From positions 5,606-69,605 of the forward strand of contig JACJWX010000015.1 in the NCBI GenBank assembly GCA_020636905.1: DNA of 64,000 bases. Reading direction: 5' to 3'. Shown in pieces: positions 8,732-16,301 of the stretch. The translations under genes and the position numbers were made by a program. How positions within the stretch are numbered: the stretch's first letter is position 1; each line of letters begins with the position of its first letter. A model generated the notes under the pieces. The model saw only the letters and a list, made by a program, of their open reading frames with translations. It made no database searches and was not told the origin of the DNA. Source of the stretch: Actinomycetota bacterium. Its GTDB lineage: Bacteria; Actinomycetota; Thermoleophilia; Miltoncostaeales; Miltoncostaeaceae.

Positions 8732-9334
8732 TCAGGCGTGGAGGTCGGCGCGCAGCCCCTCGATGAGGGCGTCGAGCCCGAACACGAACTCGCCGTCCGG
8801 AAGCCCCCACGTGGTCGAGGCGAGGGCCCGGGAGAGATGAGGGTGGCCGTCGCGGTCGTCCGCGCCCTCGATCGCGAGCCCCTCGGCGCCGAGCTCGGCC
8901 ATGACGTACCCGTGCGTCCACACGACCACCGCGTTCAGGGCCGCGAGGGCGTACGGCGCGTCGAGCCCCCCGGCGGCGAGCGCGGCGAGATGCCGCTCCA
9001 CCACGTCCAGGCCCTGAACGGTGCGGACCGGACGTCGCGCGACGATGCCGAGCGCGTTCGGATGCTCCAGGAGCGTCGCGCGGTGACCGAGCCCGATCAG
9101 GCGCAACGCGGACCCCCACCCGCCGGGTGCCGCCGTCGGGGGCGGAGGCGATTCGGCGACGATCGCCTCGACGACCAGGTCGGCGAGGCCGTCGGACGAC
9201 GGGACCGCCGCCCGCACCACGCCGACGTCGATGCCGGCAGCCGTCGCCACCGCGGCATGGTCGAGCCGGCCGGCGCCGTCACGGTCGACGACCGCGAGCA
9301 CCGCCGAGCGCAGCGCCGCCCGGGCCTCGCTCAC
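8732..9334 (-). CDS. TetR-like transcriptional regulator
   Basis: A 200-residue protein whose GTG start overlaps the stop of the acetyltransferase gene (GTGA), so the two are co-transcribed. The N-terminal 45 residues give a degenerate helix-turn-helix (VATAAGIDVGVVRAAVPSS). The rest resembles the all-helical ligand domain of the TetR_C class, including the stretch LAALNAVVVWTHGYVMAELG. The weak recognition helix makes DNA binding less certain than the fold. It ends 9 nt from the convergent RNB gene. Confidence 0.6.
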   Translation of the reverse strand: MSEARAALRSAVLAVVDRDGAGRLDHAAVATAAGIDVGVVRAAVPSSDGLADLVVEAIVAESPPPPTAAPGGWGSALRLIGLGHRATLLEHPNALGIVARRPVRTVQGLDVVERHLAALAAGGLDAPYALAALNAVVVWTHGYVMAELGAEGLAIEGADDRDGHPHLSRALASTTWGLPDGEFVFGLDALIEGLRADLHA

Positions 9335-9798
9335 CACGGCAGGCCCCGTTCGAAGACGATGCGGTCCTGCCCCGGACCGAGGTATTCGGCTTCGGCGCGT
9401 CCGTGGAACCCGAGCGCTTCGTGGAACCGCACTGACGCCTCGCGATCCGGGGCGGCGAGCGCGCGGATCCGGGTGCATCCCCGAGCGTGCATGCGGCGCC
9501 CGAACTCCTCGTAGAGCGCCCGGCCGACGCCCCGTCCCCGCAACGTCGGGTCCACCATGTGGAAGTGCACATAGGCGAGATCGGGTTCCGGCTGGCTGCG
9601 CAGCCCCAGGAGGACCCCGGCCATCGCCACGGGGCTCCCGGGGACCGCGACGCACAGGCCGCCCTCTCCGAGCTGATCGAAGAACAGGCGGTGCATGGTG
9701 AGGCCCACCGGATGCCCGAACCACGCGTCCGCCACGCGCCGGGCCTCGACGAAATCCGCGCCCGTCAGGGCTCGAAACCTGAGGGTGTCATCTGCCAC
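9331..9798 (-). CDS. GNAT family N-acetyltransferase
   Basis: A 155-residue single-domain GNAT. The acetyl-CoA pyrophosphate loop is RGRGVGRALYEEF (about residues 87-99), and it follows the AYVHFHMVDPTL strand. Motif B is seen in SVRFHEALGFHGRAEAEYLG. The substrate cannot be read from the sequence; small amines, amino acids or antibiotics are all possible for the family. The start is GTG 9798. It is the first gene of a two-gene unit with the TetR-like regulator. Confidence 0.85.
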   Translation of the reverse strand: MADDTLRFRALTGADFVEARRVADAWFGHPVGLTMHRLFFDQLGEGGLCVAVPGSPVAMAGVLLGLRSQPEPDLAYVHFHMVDPTLRGRGVGRALYEEFGRRMHARGCTRIRALAAPDREASVRFHEALGFHGRAEAEYLGPGQDRIVFERGLPW

Positions 9799-9934
9799 GT
9801 GGGCAGTCTGTCACTCGTCCCGCATGTGGTGGGTGCCCCGCCGGGCGACCGGCGGGTAGGGTGGGTTCTGACATCGGCGGCCGGAAACCCGCGGTTCGAT
9901 CGACCGGCGCCGCGACACCGACACGAGAGTGCAC

Positions 9935-11626
9935 ATGGCGACGATTCATCCTGCTGACTTCCCTCCTCCATTCACCCCATCCGAGCAGATCGTGCTTCCC
10001 ACGGCCGGCGAAGACGAGCGCATCGAGGTGGGCGTCCTCATCGTGGGTGGGGGCCCCGCCGGACTCGCGACCGCCGTCCGGCTCGGCCAGCTCATCGCCG
10101 AGGACGAAACGGTGATGGAATCGCTGGGTGAGGTGCCGATCGCGCTCGCCGACAAGGGCAAGGTCGCCGGGTCGCATCTGCTGTCGGGCGCGGTGGTGAA
10201 GCCGGGGCCGCTCAAGCAGCTGTTCCCCGACACCGATCCCGCGTCGATCCCCCACTACTGGGAGGTCGACAGCGAGGCCGTGTACTTCATGACGAAGTCC
10301 AAGAGCTTCCGGATCCCCCCGCCACCGCAGATGAAGAACCACGGCAACTGGGTCCTGTCGGTGTCGCAGCTCGCCCGCTGGATGAGCGAGCAGGCCGAGG
10401 AGTACGGGGTCTACCTGCTTCCCGAGACCGATTGCCAGAAGGTGCTCGTCGAGCAGGGCGCGGTCAAGGGCGTGATCACCGGCGACAAGGGACGCGGCAA
10501 GGAGGGCGAGGAGCTCTCGACCTTCGAGCCCGGCATGGAGCTGCACGGCAAGGTGACGGTGTTCGCCGAAGGGACGCCCGGCCATCTGACCGGGGTCGTC
10601 CGCGACCACTTCGACCTGAACCGGGAGTCGGTGCAGTCCTGGGAGCTCGGGGTCAAAGAGGTCTGGAAGGTTCCGACCCCACTCAAGAAGCTCGTCCACA
10701 CCGCCGGTTGGCCCCTGCGGCTCAACCCGAAGTACCGCGAGTACGGCGGGTCGTGGCTCTACCCGATGGGCGAGGACATGGTGTCGCTGGGATTCGTGGT
10801 GGGCCTGGACTACCGCGACGCGACGACTTCCGTCCACGACCTCCTGCAGGACTTCAAGACGCACCCGCTCATCCGCGGCATCCTCGGCGAGGGTGAGCGC
10901 GTCGCGTGGGGCGCCAAGACCATCCCCGGATCGGGGCTCTACGGGCTCCCGAGCCGTCTGCACGTGCCGGGTGCGGTGTTCGTGGGTGACAGCGCCGGCT
11001 TCGTCGACATGGCCGCACTCAAGGGCGTCAACTACGCCGTGCACTCCGGCATCCTCGCCGCCGAAGCCATCTTCGAGTCGCTCAAGGCCAACACGGCGCA
11101 GACCCCCACCGGCCTGTGGGGCTACGACAGGCGCATCAAGGACAGCACGGTCTGGAAGGACCTCTGGAAGGTGCGCAACATCCGCCCGGGTTTCCAGCGG
11201 GGCATGCTGGTCGGCGGAGCGATCCACGGCATGGCCACCGTCACCGGGGGACGCCTGCCGAAGGTCGTCAAGCCGGTTTCCGACGCGAAGGAACCGGTGT
11301 TCCTCGGCAAGCGGACCTACTCCAAGCCCGACGGCAAGCTGACCTTCGACAAGCTTTCGTCGGTGTTCGCCAGCGGCAACAAGACGCGGGACGACCAGCC
11401 GAACCACATCCGGGTTCGCACGGACGTGCCGAAGACGCTGGCGGTCGCCTGGGAGAAGATGTGCCCGGCGCAGGTCTACGAGGTGGACGAGGACGAGGCG
11501 AGCAACGGCACCGTCACCGTCAAGCTCAACCCGTCGAACTGCGTGCAGTGCGGTGCCATCACCGCCAAGGGTGGACGCCTGACCCCGCCGGAGGGCGGCT
11601 CGGGCCCGGAGTACACGCTCACCTAG
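9935..11626 (+). CDS. electron transfer flavoprotein-ubiquinone oxidoreductase
   Basis: A 563-residue membrane-associated flavoprotein that passes electrons from reduced ETF (fatty-acid and amino-acid oxidation) to the quinone pool. An FAD Rossmann motif is seen at VLIVGGGPAGLATAVRLG (about residues 34-51). Further family blocks are AGSHLLSGAV, PGSGLYGLPSR and VFVGDSAGFVDMAALKGVNYA. The C-terminal iron-sulfur domain is recognisable: MCPAQVYEV, NCVQCGAI, PPEGGSGPEY. The usual fourth ligand of the [4Fe-4S] cluster (third Cys of CxxCxxC) is Ile here. ATG 9935 is chosen over GTG 9929 on family length. A TAGGGT box at about 9857 may be the -10. Confidence 0.9.
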   Translation: MATIHPADFPPPFTPSEQIVLPTAGEDERIEVGVLIVGGGPAGLATAVRLGQLIAEDETVMESLGEVPIALADKGKVAGSHLLSGAVVKPGPLKQLFPDTDPASIPHYWEVDSEAVYFMTKSKSFRIPPPPQMKNHGNWVLSVSQLARWMSEQAEEYGVYLLPETDCQKVLVEQGAVKGVITGDKGRGKEGEELSTFEPGMELHGKVTVFAEGTPGHLTGVVRDHFDLNRESVQSWELGVKEVWKVPTPLKKLVHTAGWPLRLNPKYREYGGSWLYPMGEDMVSLGFVVGLDYRDATTSVHDLLQDFKTHPLIRGILGEGERVAWGAKTIPGSGLYGLPSRLHVPGAVFVGDSAGFVDMAALKGVNYAVHSGILAAEAIFESLKANTAQTPTGLWGYDRRIKDSTVWKDLWKVRNIRPGFQRGMLVGGAIHGMATVTGGRLPKVVKPVSDAKEPVFLGKRTYSKPDGKLTFDKLSSVFASGNKTRDDQPNHIRVRTDVPKTLAVAWEKMCPAQVYEVDEDEASNGTVTVKLNPSNCVQCGAITAKGGRLTPPEGGSGPEYTLT

Positions 11627-11643
11627 AGTCGTACGCGGGGCGT

Positions 11644-11662
11644 GCGGGTCGGGATGACCCGC
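11644..11662. terminator. hairpin between convergent genes
   Basis: GCGGGTC (11644-11650) pairs with GACCCGC (11656-11662) between the ETF-QO and EAL stop codons. Confidence 0.4.
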
Positions 11663-11707
11663 GCGCCCGCGCGATGCCCACGACGGCCGGTCCCCGCGGT
11701 GCCGGTC

Positions 11708-12484
11708 TCAGCAACCGCAGGGCGACGGGACCTCGACCGACCAGGCCGGCACCGGCGGCCCGTAGAGGGTTCCCTGGCCGAAGCGGCAGCCGAGTTCGTA
11801 GGCCGCCGCGGAATCCTCGGCCGTTTGGATCCCTTCGGCGACCACCGACATTCCGCAGCCGTTGGCGAGCTCGACCCACCGGCGGACCGCCGCGCGGGCA
11901 CCGGTCATGGACATCCGGGCAACGATCGAGCGATCGAGCTTCAGCACCGCGGCGGGGAGTGTCCGCACCAGTTCGGCGTCGGCGAACCCCGCGCCCACGT
12001 CGTCGATGGCGACGCGCACGCCGATGTCGCGGAGCGCGTCCACAACCGCGCGAGCGTGCGCACGATCGGTGAGCTGCACCGACTCGGTGAGTTCGAGGAT
12101 CAACCGCTCACCCGCGACGTCGGCATCCGAGAGTGCCTGGGCGACCAGCTCGACGAACTCCGGGTGCTCGAACTGCAGCGCCGAAACGTTGACGGCGACC
12201 GTGCGCCCCGGACCGGCGTGCCCCCGCAACCACCCGAGTGATTCCTGGAGCACCCACTGGCCGATTTCGTGGATCTCTCCGCTCTGCTCGGCCCGCGGGA
12301 TGAAGTCCGCCGGGGTCCGCATGACGCCGACGGCGTTCGATCCACGGACGAGCGCCTCCCAGCCGACGATCCTGCGATCGCCGAGACGGACGACCGGCTG
12401 GACGTACAGCTCGAGTTGCTCTGGCGTCGGGACGCGTGCCGGGGCATCGTCCGCCCGAGCCCGATCCGGTGAAGCGTGGTTCAT
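11708..12484 (-). CDS. EAL-domain cyclic-di-GMP phosphodiesterase
   Basis: A 258-residue protein that is essentially one EAL domain, which hydrolyses c-di-GMP to pGpG. Key catalytic signatures are present: GWEALVRG, NVSALQF, LELTES, IDDVGAGFA (usual form IDDFGTGYS), LKLDRS, VVAEGIQT and GQGTLYGPP. All the acidic metal ligands and the general-base Glu appear intact, so it is probably active. It has no sensory domain, so input may come from partners. ATG 12484 is chosen for the GGAGGGG site 3 nt upstream. It lies downstream of the SpoIIE-type phosphatase on the same strand. Confidence 0.88.
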   Translation of the reverse strand: MNHASPDRARADDAPARVPTPEQLELYVQPVVRLGDRRIVGWEALVRGSNAVGVMRTPADFIPRAEQSGEIHEIGQWVLQESLGWLRGHAGPGRTVAVNVSALQFEHPEFVELVAQALSDADVAGERLILELTESVQLTDRAHARAVVDALRDIGVRVAIDDVGAGFADAELVRTLPAAVLKLDRSIVARMSMTGARAAVRRWVELANGCGMSVVAEGIQTAEDSAAAYELGCRFGQGTLYGPPVPAWSVEVPSPCGC

Positions 12485-12550
12485 TGTCCCCTCCACGCCA
12501 CAGGACGGGCCGACGGCCCGGGAAGTTTCGTGAAACCGCCAGATCCGCGT

Positions 12551-14758
12551 TTACGCGTCGGTGCGTTCCATGACCGCGATCGCCACGTCGTCGGCGACGC
12601 TGCCCCTCGCCCAGCGGTACACCTCGGCGTACACCTGCCGGGCGACGTCGCGCGGCGAGCGGCCGTGGGCGCGGCGGACCGCCTCGTGCAGGCGAGCCTC
12701 GCCGAAGGGTTCCTCGTCCCGGCGGGCCTCGATCAGCCCGTCGCTGCTGATGAACAGCAGGTCGCCCGGAGCGAACGGCGTGGAGGTGGTGCGGTAGACG
12801 GGATCGCGCAGCGCGCCACAGGGCGGCCCGGGATCCTCCAGGACCTCCAGCGCGCCCTCGGCGTCGACCCGGAGCGCCGGCGGGAGTCCGGCGGTCGTCC
12901 ACCGGCATCGCCGCCCGTCCAGATCGACGATCGCGATCGTCAGCGCCACGAAGGCCTCCGGTCCGGTGCGGGCGAGGAGGAGGCCGTTGAGGGTGCTCAT
13001 GAGCTGCGCGGGATCGCAGCCGCTGTAGGCCAGGCCCTCGGCGGCGTACCGCACCATGGCGGTGAGTCCCGACGCCTCGACGCCCTTCCCGCTGACGTCG
13101 CCGACGATGACCGCCACGCCCCCGTCCGGACACGTCCAGCCACCGTAGAAGTCCCCCCCGACCAGCGCACCCGCGGACGCCCGGTACAGGCCTGCCGTCG
13201 TGAGTCCCGGAACACTCGGAAGCGCATCGGGGAGCAGCGCCTGCTGGAGGGTCTCCGCGACGTGGCGATCCCGTTCGGCCTGGCCGGCGTCGCGCAGGGC
13301 AAGGCCGGCGTGGGCGGACAGGTCGGTCAGCAACCGCAGCTCGCGGCTCGTGAACCTGCGCGGCGCTCGCGCCCCGAGCAGGAGGACCGTGGGGTACGGG
13401 CCGCCGAGGATCGGCAGCACCGCCAGGCTCCGCACGAACTCGGGCAGCAGTGCCGCCGCGGCGGGACGTTCGACCATCACGTCGTCGGACAGCACCGGGT
13501 GTTGGCCGCGGCACACCTCGGTCGCCATGGCAGGGTCCGCCTCGGCGACCGCGCGCTCAGCGCGTTCCCGGTTGATGCCGCGGACGGCGGCCACCCGGAC
13601 GGCCCCCGTGCGGTCGAGGGCGAGCACGATCGCCACGTCGCACGGGACCACCGACTCGGCGTGAACCGCCAGATGGGTGAGCACGTCATCCGGCTGCCGC
13701 GCGGACGCCATCACGTGAGCCGCGCGGGCGACGCCCATCGCCTCACGCGCACGGCGTTCCTCGATGAGGCGCAGGCGGGCGGCCTCCGCCGCCGCTCTCC
13801 TGGCATCGTTGACGGCGGCGTCGAGGTGCGTGGTGTCCGAGAAGATCTCCACGCGACCCAGCACCTCGCCCTCGTCGTCGGAAATGGGCGCCGAGAACCA
13901 GGCGATGGCGGTTCCCTCCAGCGTCCTGAGCTGCGCGCGTTCGGACGTCGCGCGCCCTTCGCGGAGGGCGGAGACGGCGGCACGGTATCCGGACGGCTCC
14001 TGCATCCGGGCGGCGATCCGGTCGTTGACGTCGGCCATCGGATGGCCGATCTGCCCCGTCACGTCGACCCCCACCAGCGCGGCGAGCGCCTCGTTGCAGA
14101 TCATCAGCCGGTCGGTCGTGTCGGTCACGAGAATGCCGTTCGGCGTGCTCCCCAGCACCGCCTGGAGCACGCGGCGGGCCCGGCGGTTGCGGTCCCTCCA
14201 CTGGTTGTTGCGGACGGTGAGCGACAGCTGGCGGCGAACCGCCGTGAGGCGTTCGAGCTCGGGCGCGCCCAGCGGGTCCGCGGCGTCGAACGAGAACACG
14301 CAGACCGAACCGATGCTGGGAGTGTTCGGCGTCGCCAGGGGAAGTCCGATTCCGGATGCGTTCGCGAGGCGGGAGTGGAGCGCGCGCTCGATCCGCGGGG
14401 TCCCGGCGGTCAGATCGTCGGCGGACAGGTCGCTGAGGAGCCGCGACCAGACGTGGGATTCCCCATCGAGTCCGACCTGGTTCGCCACGCCGTAGAGCCC
14501 GCCGGGCGGCTCGATCATCGGGGCGAAGAGCGCTTCGTCCCGGGGATCCGCAAAACTCGCCCCGAGTGTGGCCGTGTTCCCCTGCTCGTCGTCGGCCATC
14601 AGGATCAGCGCCAGATCCGCTCCGAAAGCGCTTCGAACCCGCCCCGCGAGGTCGCTGAGCGCGGCACCGAGGTGGGTGACCGGCGCGGGGTCGAACAGCA
14701 GCGCGCTGAGCCGGGAATCGTCGATGCGACGGTCCCGAACGCGGCGTTCAGCGTCCAC
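12551..14758 (-). CDS. GAF-PAS-GAF sensor with SpoIIE-type PP2C phosphatase domain
   Basis: A 735-residue cytoplasmic sensor phosphatase. It reads as an N-terminal GAF-like domain (about 20-185), a PAS domain (about 195-310, VLGSTPNGILVTD), a short coiled stretch, a second GAF domain (about 335-490) and a SpoIIE/RsbU phosphatase domain (about 500-730). Metal-binding motifs are visible: VGGDFYGGW, VGDVSGKGVEAS, SSDGLIEAR and VADDVAIAVMER. The family dephosphorylates STAS anti-sigma antagonists. The GTG start overlaps the carbonic anhydrase frame by 11 nt. A STAS protein encoded at 15933 is a candidate substrate. Confidence 0.9.
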   Translation of the reverse strand: MDAERRVRDRRIDDSRLSALLFDPAPVTHLGAALSDLAGRVRSAFGADLALILMADDEQGNTATLGASFADPRDEALFAPMIEPPGGLYGVANQVGLDGESHVWSRLLSDLSADDLTAGTPRIERALHSRLANASGIGLPLATPNTPSIGSVCVFSFDAADPLGAPELERLTAVRRQLSLTVRNNQWRDRNRRARRVLQAVLGSTPNGILVTDTTDRLMICNEALAALVGVDVTGQIGHPMADVNDRIAARMQEPSGYRAAVSALREGRATSERAQLRTLEGTAIAWFSAPISDDEGEVLGRVEIFSDTTHLDAAVNDARRAAAEAARLRLIEERRAREAMGVARAAHVMASARQPDDVLTHLAVHAESVVPCDVAIVLALDRTGAVRVAAVRGINRERAERAVAEADPAMATEVCRGQHPVLSDDVMVERPAAAALLPEFVRSLAVLPILGGPYPTVLLLGARAPRRFTSRELRLLTDLSAHAGLALRDAGQAERDRHVAETLQQALLPDALPSVPGLTTAGLYRASAGALVGGDFYGGWTCPDGGVAVIVGDVSGKGVEASGLTAMVRYAAEGLAYSGCDPAQLMSTLNGLLLARTGPEAFVALTIAIVDLDGRRCRWTTAGLPPALRVDAEGALEVLEDPGPPCGALRDPVYRTTSTPFAPGDLLFISSDGLIEARRDEEPFGEARLHEAVRRAHGRSPRDVARQVYAEVYRWARGSVADDVAIAVMERTDA

Positions 14759-15254
14759 GGTGCCGTTCGATCATCGACACGTAGTGCGCCGCCGAGCGCC
14801 GCAGGCCCTCGAGTTCGTCGTCGGTGAGCACGCGGACGGGCTTCGCCGGGATCCCGCGCACGAGATGGCCCGCCGGCACCTGCATCCCCTCGGGGACGAC
14901 CGCCCCCGCCGCGACCAGACAGCCCGCGCCGATGTGCGCGTTGTTCATCACGATGGCCCCCATCCCGATGAGCGACTCGTCATCCACGCGGCACCCGTGC
15001 ACGATCGCCCGATGGCCGATGGTCACCCGTTCGCCGACGGTGCAGGGCACACCCTCGTCCGCGTGCAGGACCGCGCCGTCCTGGACGTTGGATTCGTCGC
15101 CGACGCTGATGAGGTCGGTGTCGCCCCGGAGCACCGCCTGCGGCCACACCGACGACCGGTCGCCGAGGACGACCCGCCCGATCAGCACCGCCGTCTCGTC
15201 CACCCATGTCCCGGTACCAAGCTGGGGTGTGAAGCCCTGGAGGCGCCGAATCAT
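14748..15254 (-). CDS. gamma-class carbonic anhydrase-like hexapeptide protein
   Basis: A 168-residue left-handed beta-helix protein of the gamma-carbonic anhydrase/PaaY family. The N-terminal hexapeptide turns are followed by the zinc-type His positions in VLHADEG and TIGHRAIVHG, and by IGMGAIVMNNAHIG. A C-terminal helix packs against the trimer in this family. CO2 hydration is the family activity, but many members are acyl-CoA-linked or inactive. ATG 15254 has a TAGCGT box 6 nt upstream and looks leaderless. It overlaps the phosphatase gene. Confidence 0.85.
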   Translation of the reverse strand: MIRRLQGFTPQLGTGTWVDETAVLIGRVVLGDRSSVWPQAVLRGDTDLISVGDESNVQDGAVLHADEGVPCTVGERVTIGHRAIVHGCRVDDESLIGMGAIVMNNAHIGAGCLVAAGAVVPEGMQVPAGHLVRGIPAKPVRVLTDDELEGLRRSAAHYVSMIERHRGR

Positions 15255-15260
15255 GGAGTG

Positions 15261-15266
15261 ACGCTA
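15261..15266 (-). promoter_or_regulatory. -10 box of a leaderless promoter (TAGCGT)
   Basis: On the minus strand TAGCGT is followed by 6 nt and then ATG 15254. It probably drives the carbonic anhydrase, phosphatase and EAL genes. Confidence 0.55.
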
Positions 15267-15350
15267 CTCCAGCGCGGTGACGTTCGCCACGGGAAGCGCG
15301 GCAATCGTCGTTTGGTCCGGCCGCCGGTTCCCGTTTGCCGGATCTCTGAC

Positions 15351-15410
15351 TAGTATGCGCGTCGGCGAAAGGTTTTGAACCTCCCCTGTCAATGGCCTGA
15401 CCCCTGTCAA
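15351..15410 (+). promoter_or_regulatory. -10 box and leader with direct repeat before the cytochrome c gene
   Basis: TAGTAT (15351-15356) is a good -10 candidate. In the leader a 10-bp direct repeat, CCCCTGTCAA, occurs at 15383-15392 and 15401-15410, and its second copy touches the AAGGAG ribosome site. Confidence 0.4.
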
Positions 15411-15420
15411 GGAGATGCGC

Positions 15421-15879
15421 ATGGAGCGGTTGAGAAAGTTTGCGGCGGTCATGGCCGCAGTTGCGGTTGTCGGCGGTGTCGCAGCCGGATGCAGCGATTC
15501 CGACAGTGGCGAGGCCAGCACGCCGGTGGATGCGACGACGATCGCCAACACGGCGGTGCAGACCGACAGCGAGGGCAACACCGCAGCCGCCACCACGGAT
15601 GCCGCGACCGACACGGCCGCCGCCACCGACACCGAAGGTGGAAGCGGCGAGGCCTCGGGCGACGCCGCCGCCGGCAAGTCGACCTTCGAGGGCGTCTGCC
15701 AGGGCTGCCACAACAACGGCGGCCAGGAAGCCGGTGTCGGGCCGAAGCTCGCGGGCGCCGGCCTCACGGCCGACTTCATCCAGACGCGGATCAACGAAGG
15801 CATGGGTGCCATGCCCGCCGGTCTGGTGTCGGGCGACGACCTCGAGAACGTCACCGCCTACGTGCTCAGCATCCAGTAG
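15421..15879 (+). CDS. c-type cytochrome lipoprotein
   Basis: A 152-residue exported monohaem cytochrome. The signal peptide ends in a lipobox (VAAGC), so the protein is probably lipid-anchored to the outer face of the membrane. A Thr/Ala/Asp-rich linker (about residues 25-80) leads to a class I cytochrome c domain with the haem motif CQGCH and a distal Met in MGAMPAGLVS. It could shuttle electrons to a terminal oxidase. ATG 15421 is chosen because AAGGAG (15409-15414) is 6 nt away; ATG 15415 would abut that site. The next gene begins beyond a hairpin. Confidence 0.85.
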   Translation: MERLRKFAAVMAAVAVVGGVAAGCSDSDSGEASTPVDATTIANTAVQTDSEGNTAAATTDAATDTAAATDTEGGSGEASGDAAAGKSTFEGVCQGCHNNGGQEAGVGPKLAGAGLTADFIQTRINEGMGAMPAGLVSGDDLENVTAYVLSIQ

Positions 15880-15907
15880 GCGCAGCGCACGGCGTCCTGC
15901 CGTCGGG

Positions 15908-15938
15908 GGCCACCTCAGGGTATCTTCCTGAGGTGGCC
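15908..15938 (+). promoter_or_regulatory. 12-bp perfect palindrome enclosing the -10 box and start codon of the STAS gene
   Basis: GGCCACCTCAGG (15908-15919) and its exact complement (15927-15938) flank GTATCTT. The -10 candidate TATCTT is at 15921-15926 and GTG 15933 lies inside the right arm. It may act as terminator of the cytochrome gene, as operator, or as an RNA hairpin. Confidence 0.55.
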
Positions 15939-16301
15939 CTCAACGTTTCCAGTGAACGACGCGGCGACGTCCTCGTCCTCGCGCTCACGGGCGAGCTGGA
16001 CATCTACACGGTCCCCTCGTTCCGGGAAACGGTCGACCGGCTCGCGAAGGACGAGCCGGGCATCATGCTCGATCTCGAAGCGGTCTCACTCATCGATTCG
16101 TCCGGGCTCGGCGCGCTGGTCAGCCTCGCGAACCAGGTTGGCGAACGCGATGGGCAGCTCGGGCTCCTGTGCCCCCAGCAGTCCCTCCGCCGGGTCTTCG
16201 AGATCACCGGCCTCCGACGGGCCTTCACCTTCGGCACCACATTCGACGAGCTGACGGCCGCCATGGACCGGACTCGGGAAGGAACATCCAACCCTGCTTG
16301 A
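15933..16301 (+). CDS. STAS-domain anti-sigma factor antagonist
   Basis: A 122-residue protein of the SpoIIAA/RsbV family. It binds an anti-sigma kinase when unphosphorylated and so frees a sigma factor. Motifs are LALTGELDIYTVPSF and the phospho-acceptor loop LIDSSGLGALVSL, where Ser residues follow the Asp. GTG 15933 is placed by the TATCTT box 6 nt upstream and by family length. No anti-sigma kinase or sigma factor is nearby, but a SpoIIE-type phosphatase lies 1.2 kb away. Its end overlaps the proposed CTG start of serS. Confidence 0.88.
   Translation: MALNVSSERRGDVLVLALTGELDIYTVPSFRETVDRLAKDEPGIMLDLEAVSLIDSSGLGALVSLANQVGERDGQLGLLCPQQSLRRVFEITGLRRAFTFGTTFDELTAAMDRTREGTSNPA

Noticed and set aside
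9788..11407. A 539-codon minus-strand frame opposite the ETF-quinone oxidoreductase gene
   Set aside because: Antisense shadow of a recognised gene with no conserved blocks of its own.
11708..12484. Degenerate, inactive EAL domain (IDDVGAGFA in place of IDDFGTGYS)
   Set aside because: The two Asp and the other catalytic residues are retained, so loss of activity is not supported.
12476..14827. A 783-codon plus-strand frame opposite the SpoIIE-type phosphatase gene
   Set aside because: Arg/Gly/Asp-rich shadow. The phosphatase motifs lie on the other strand.
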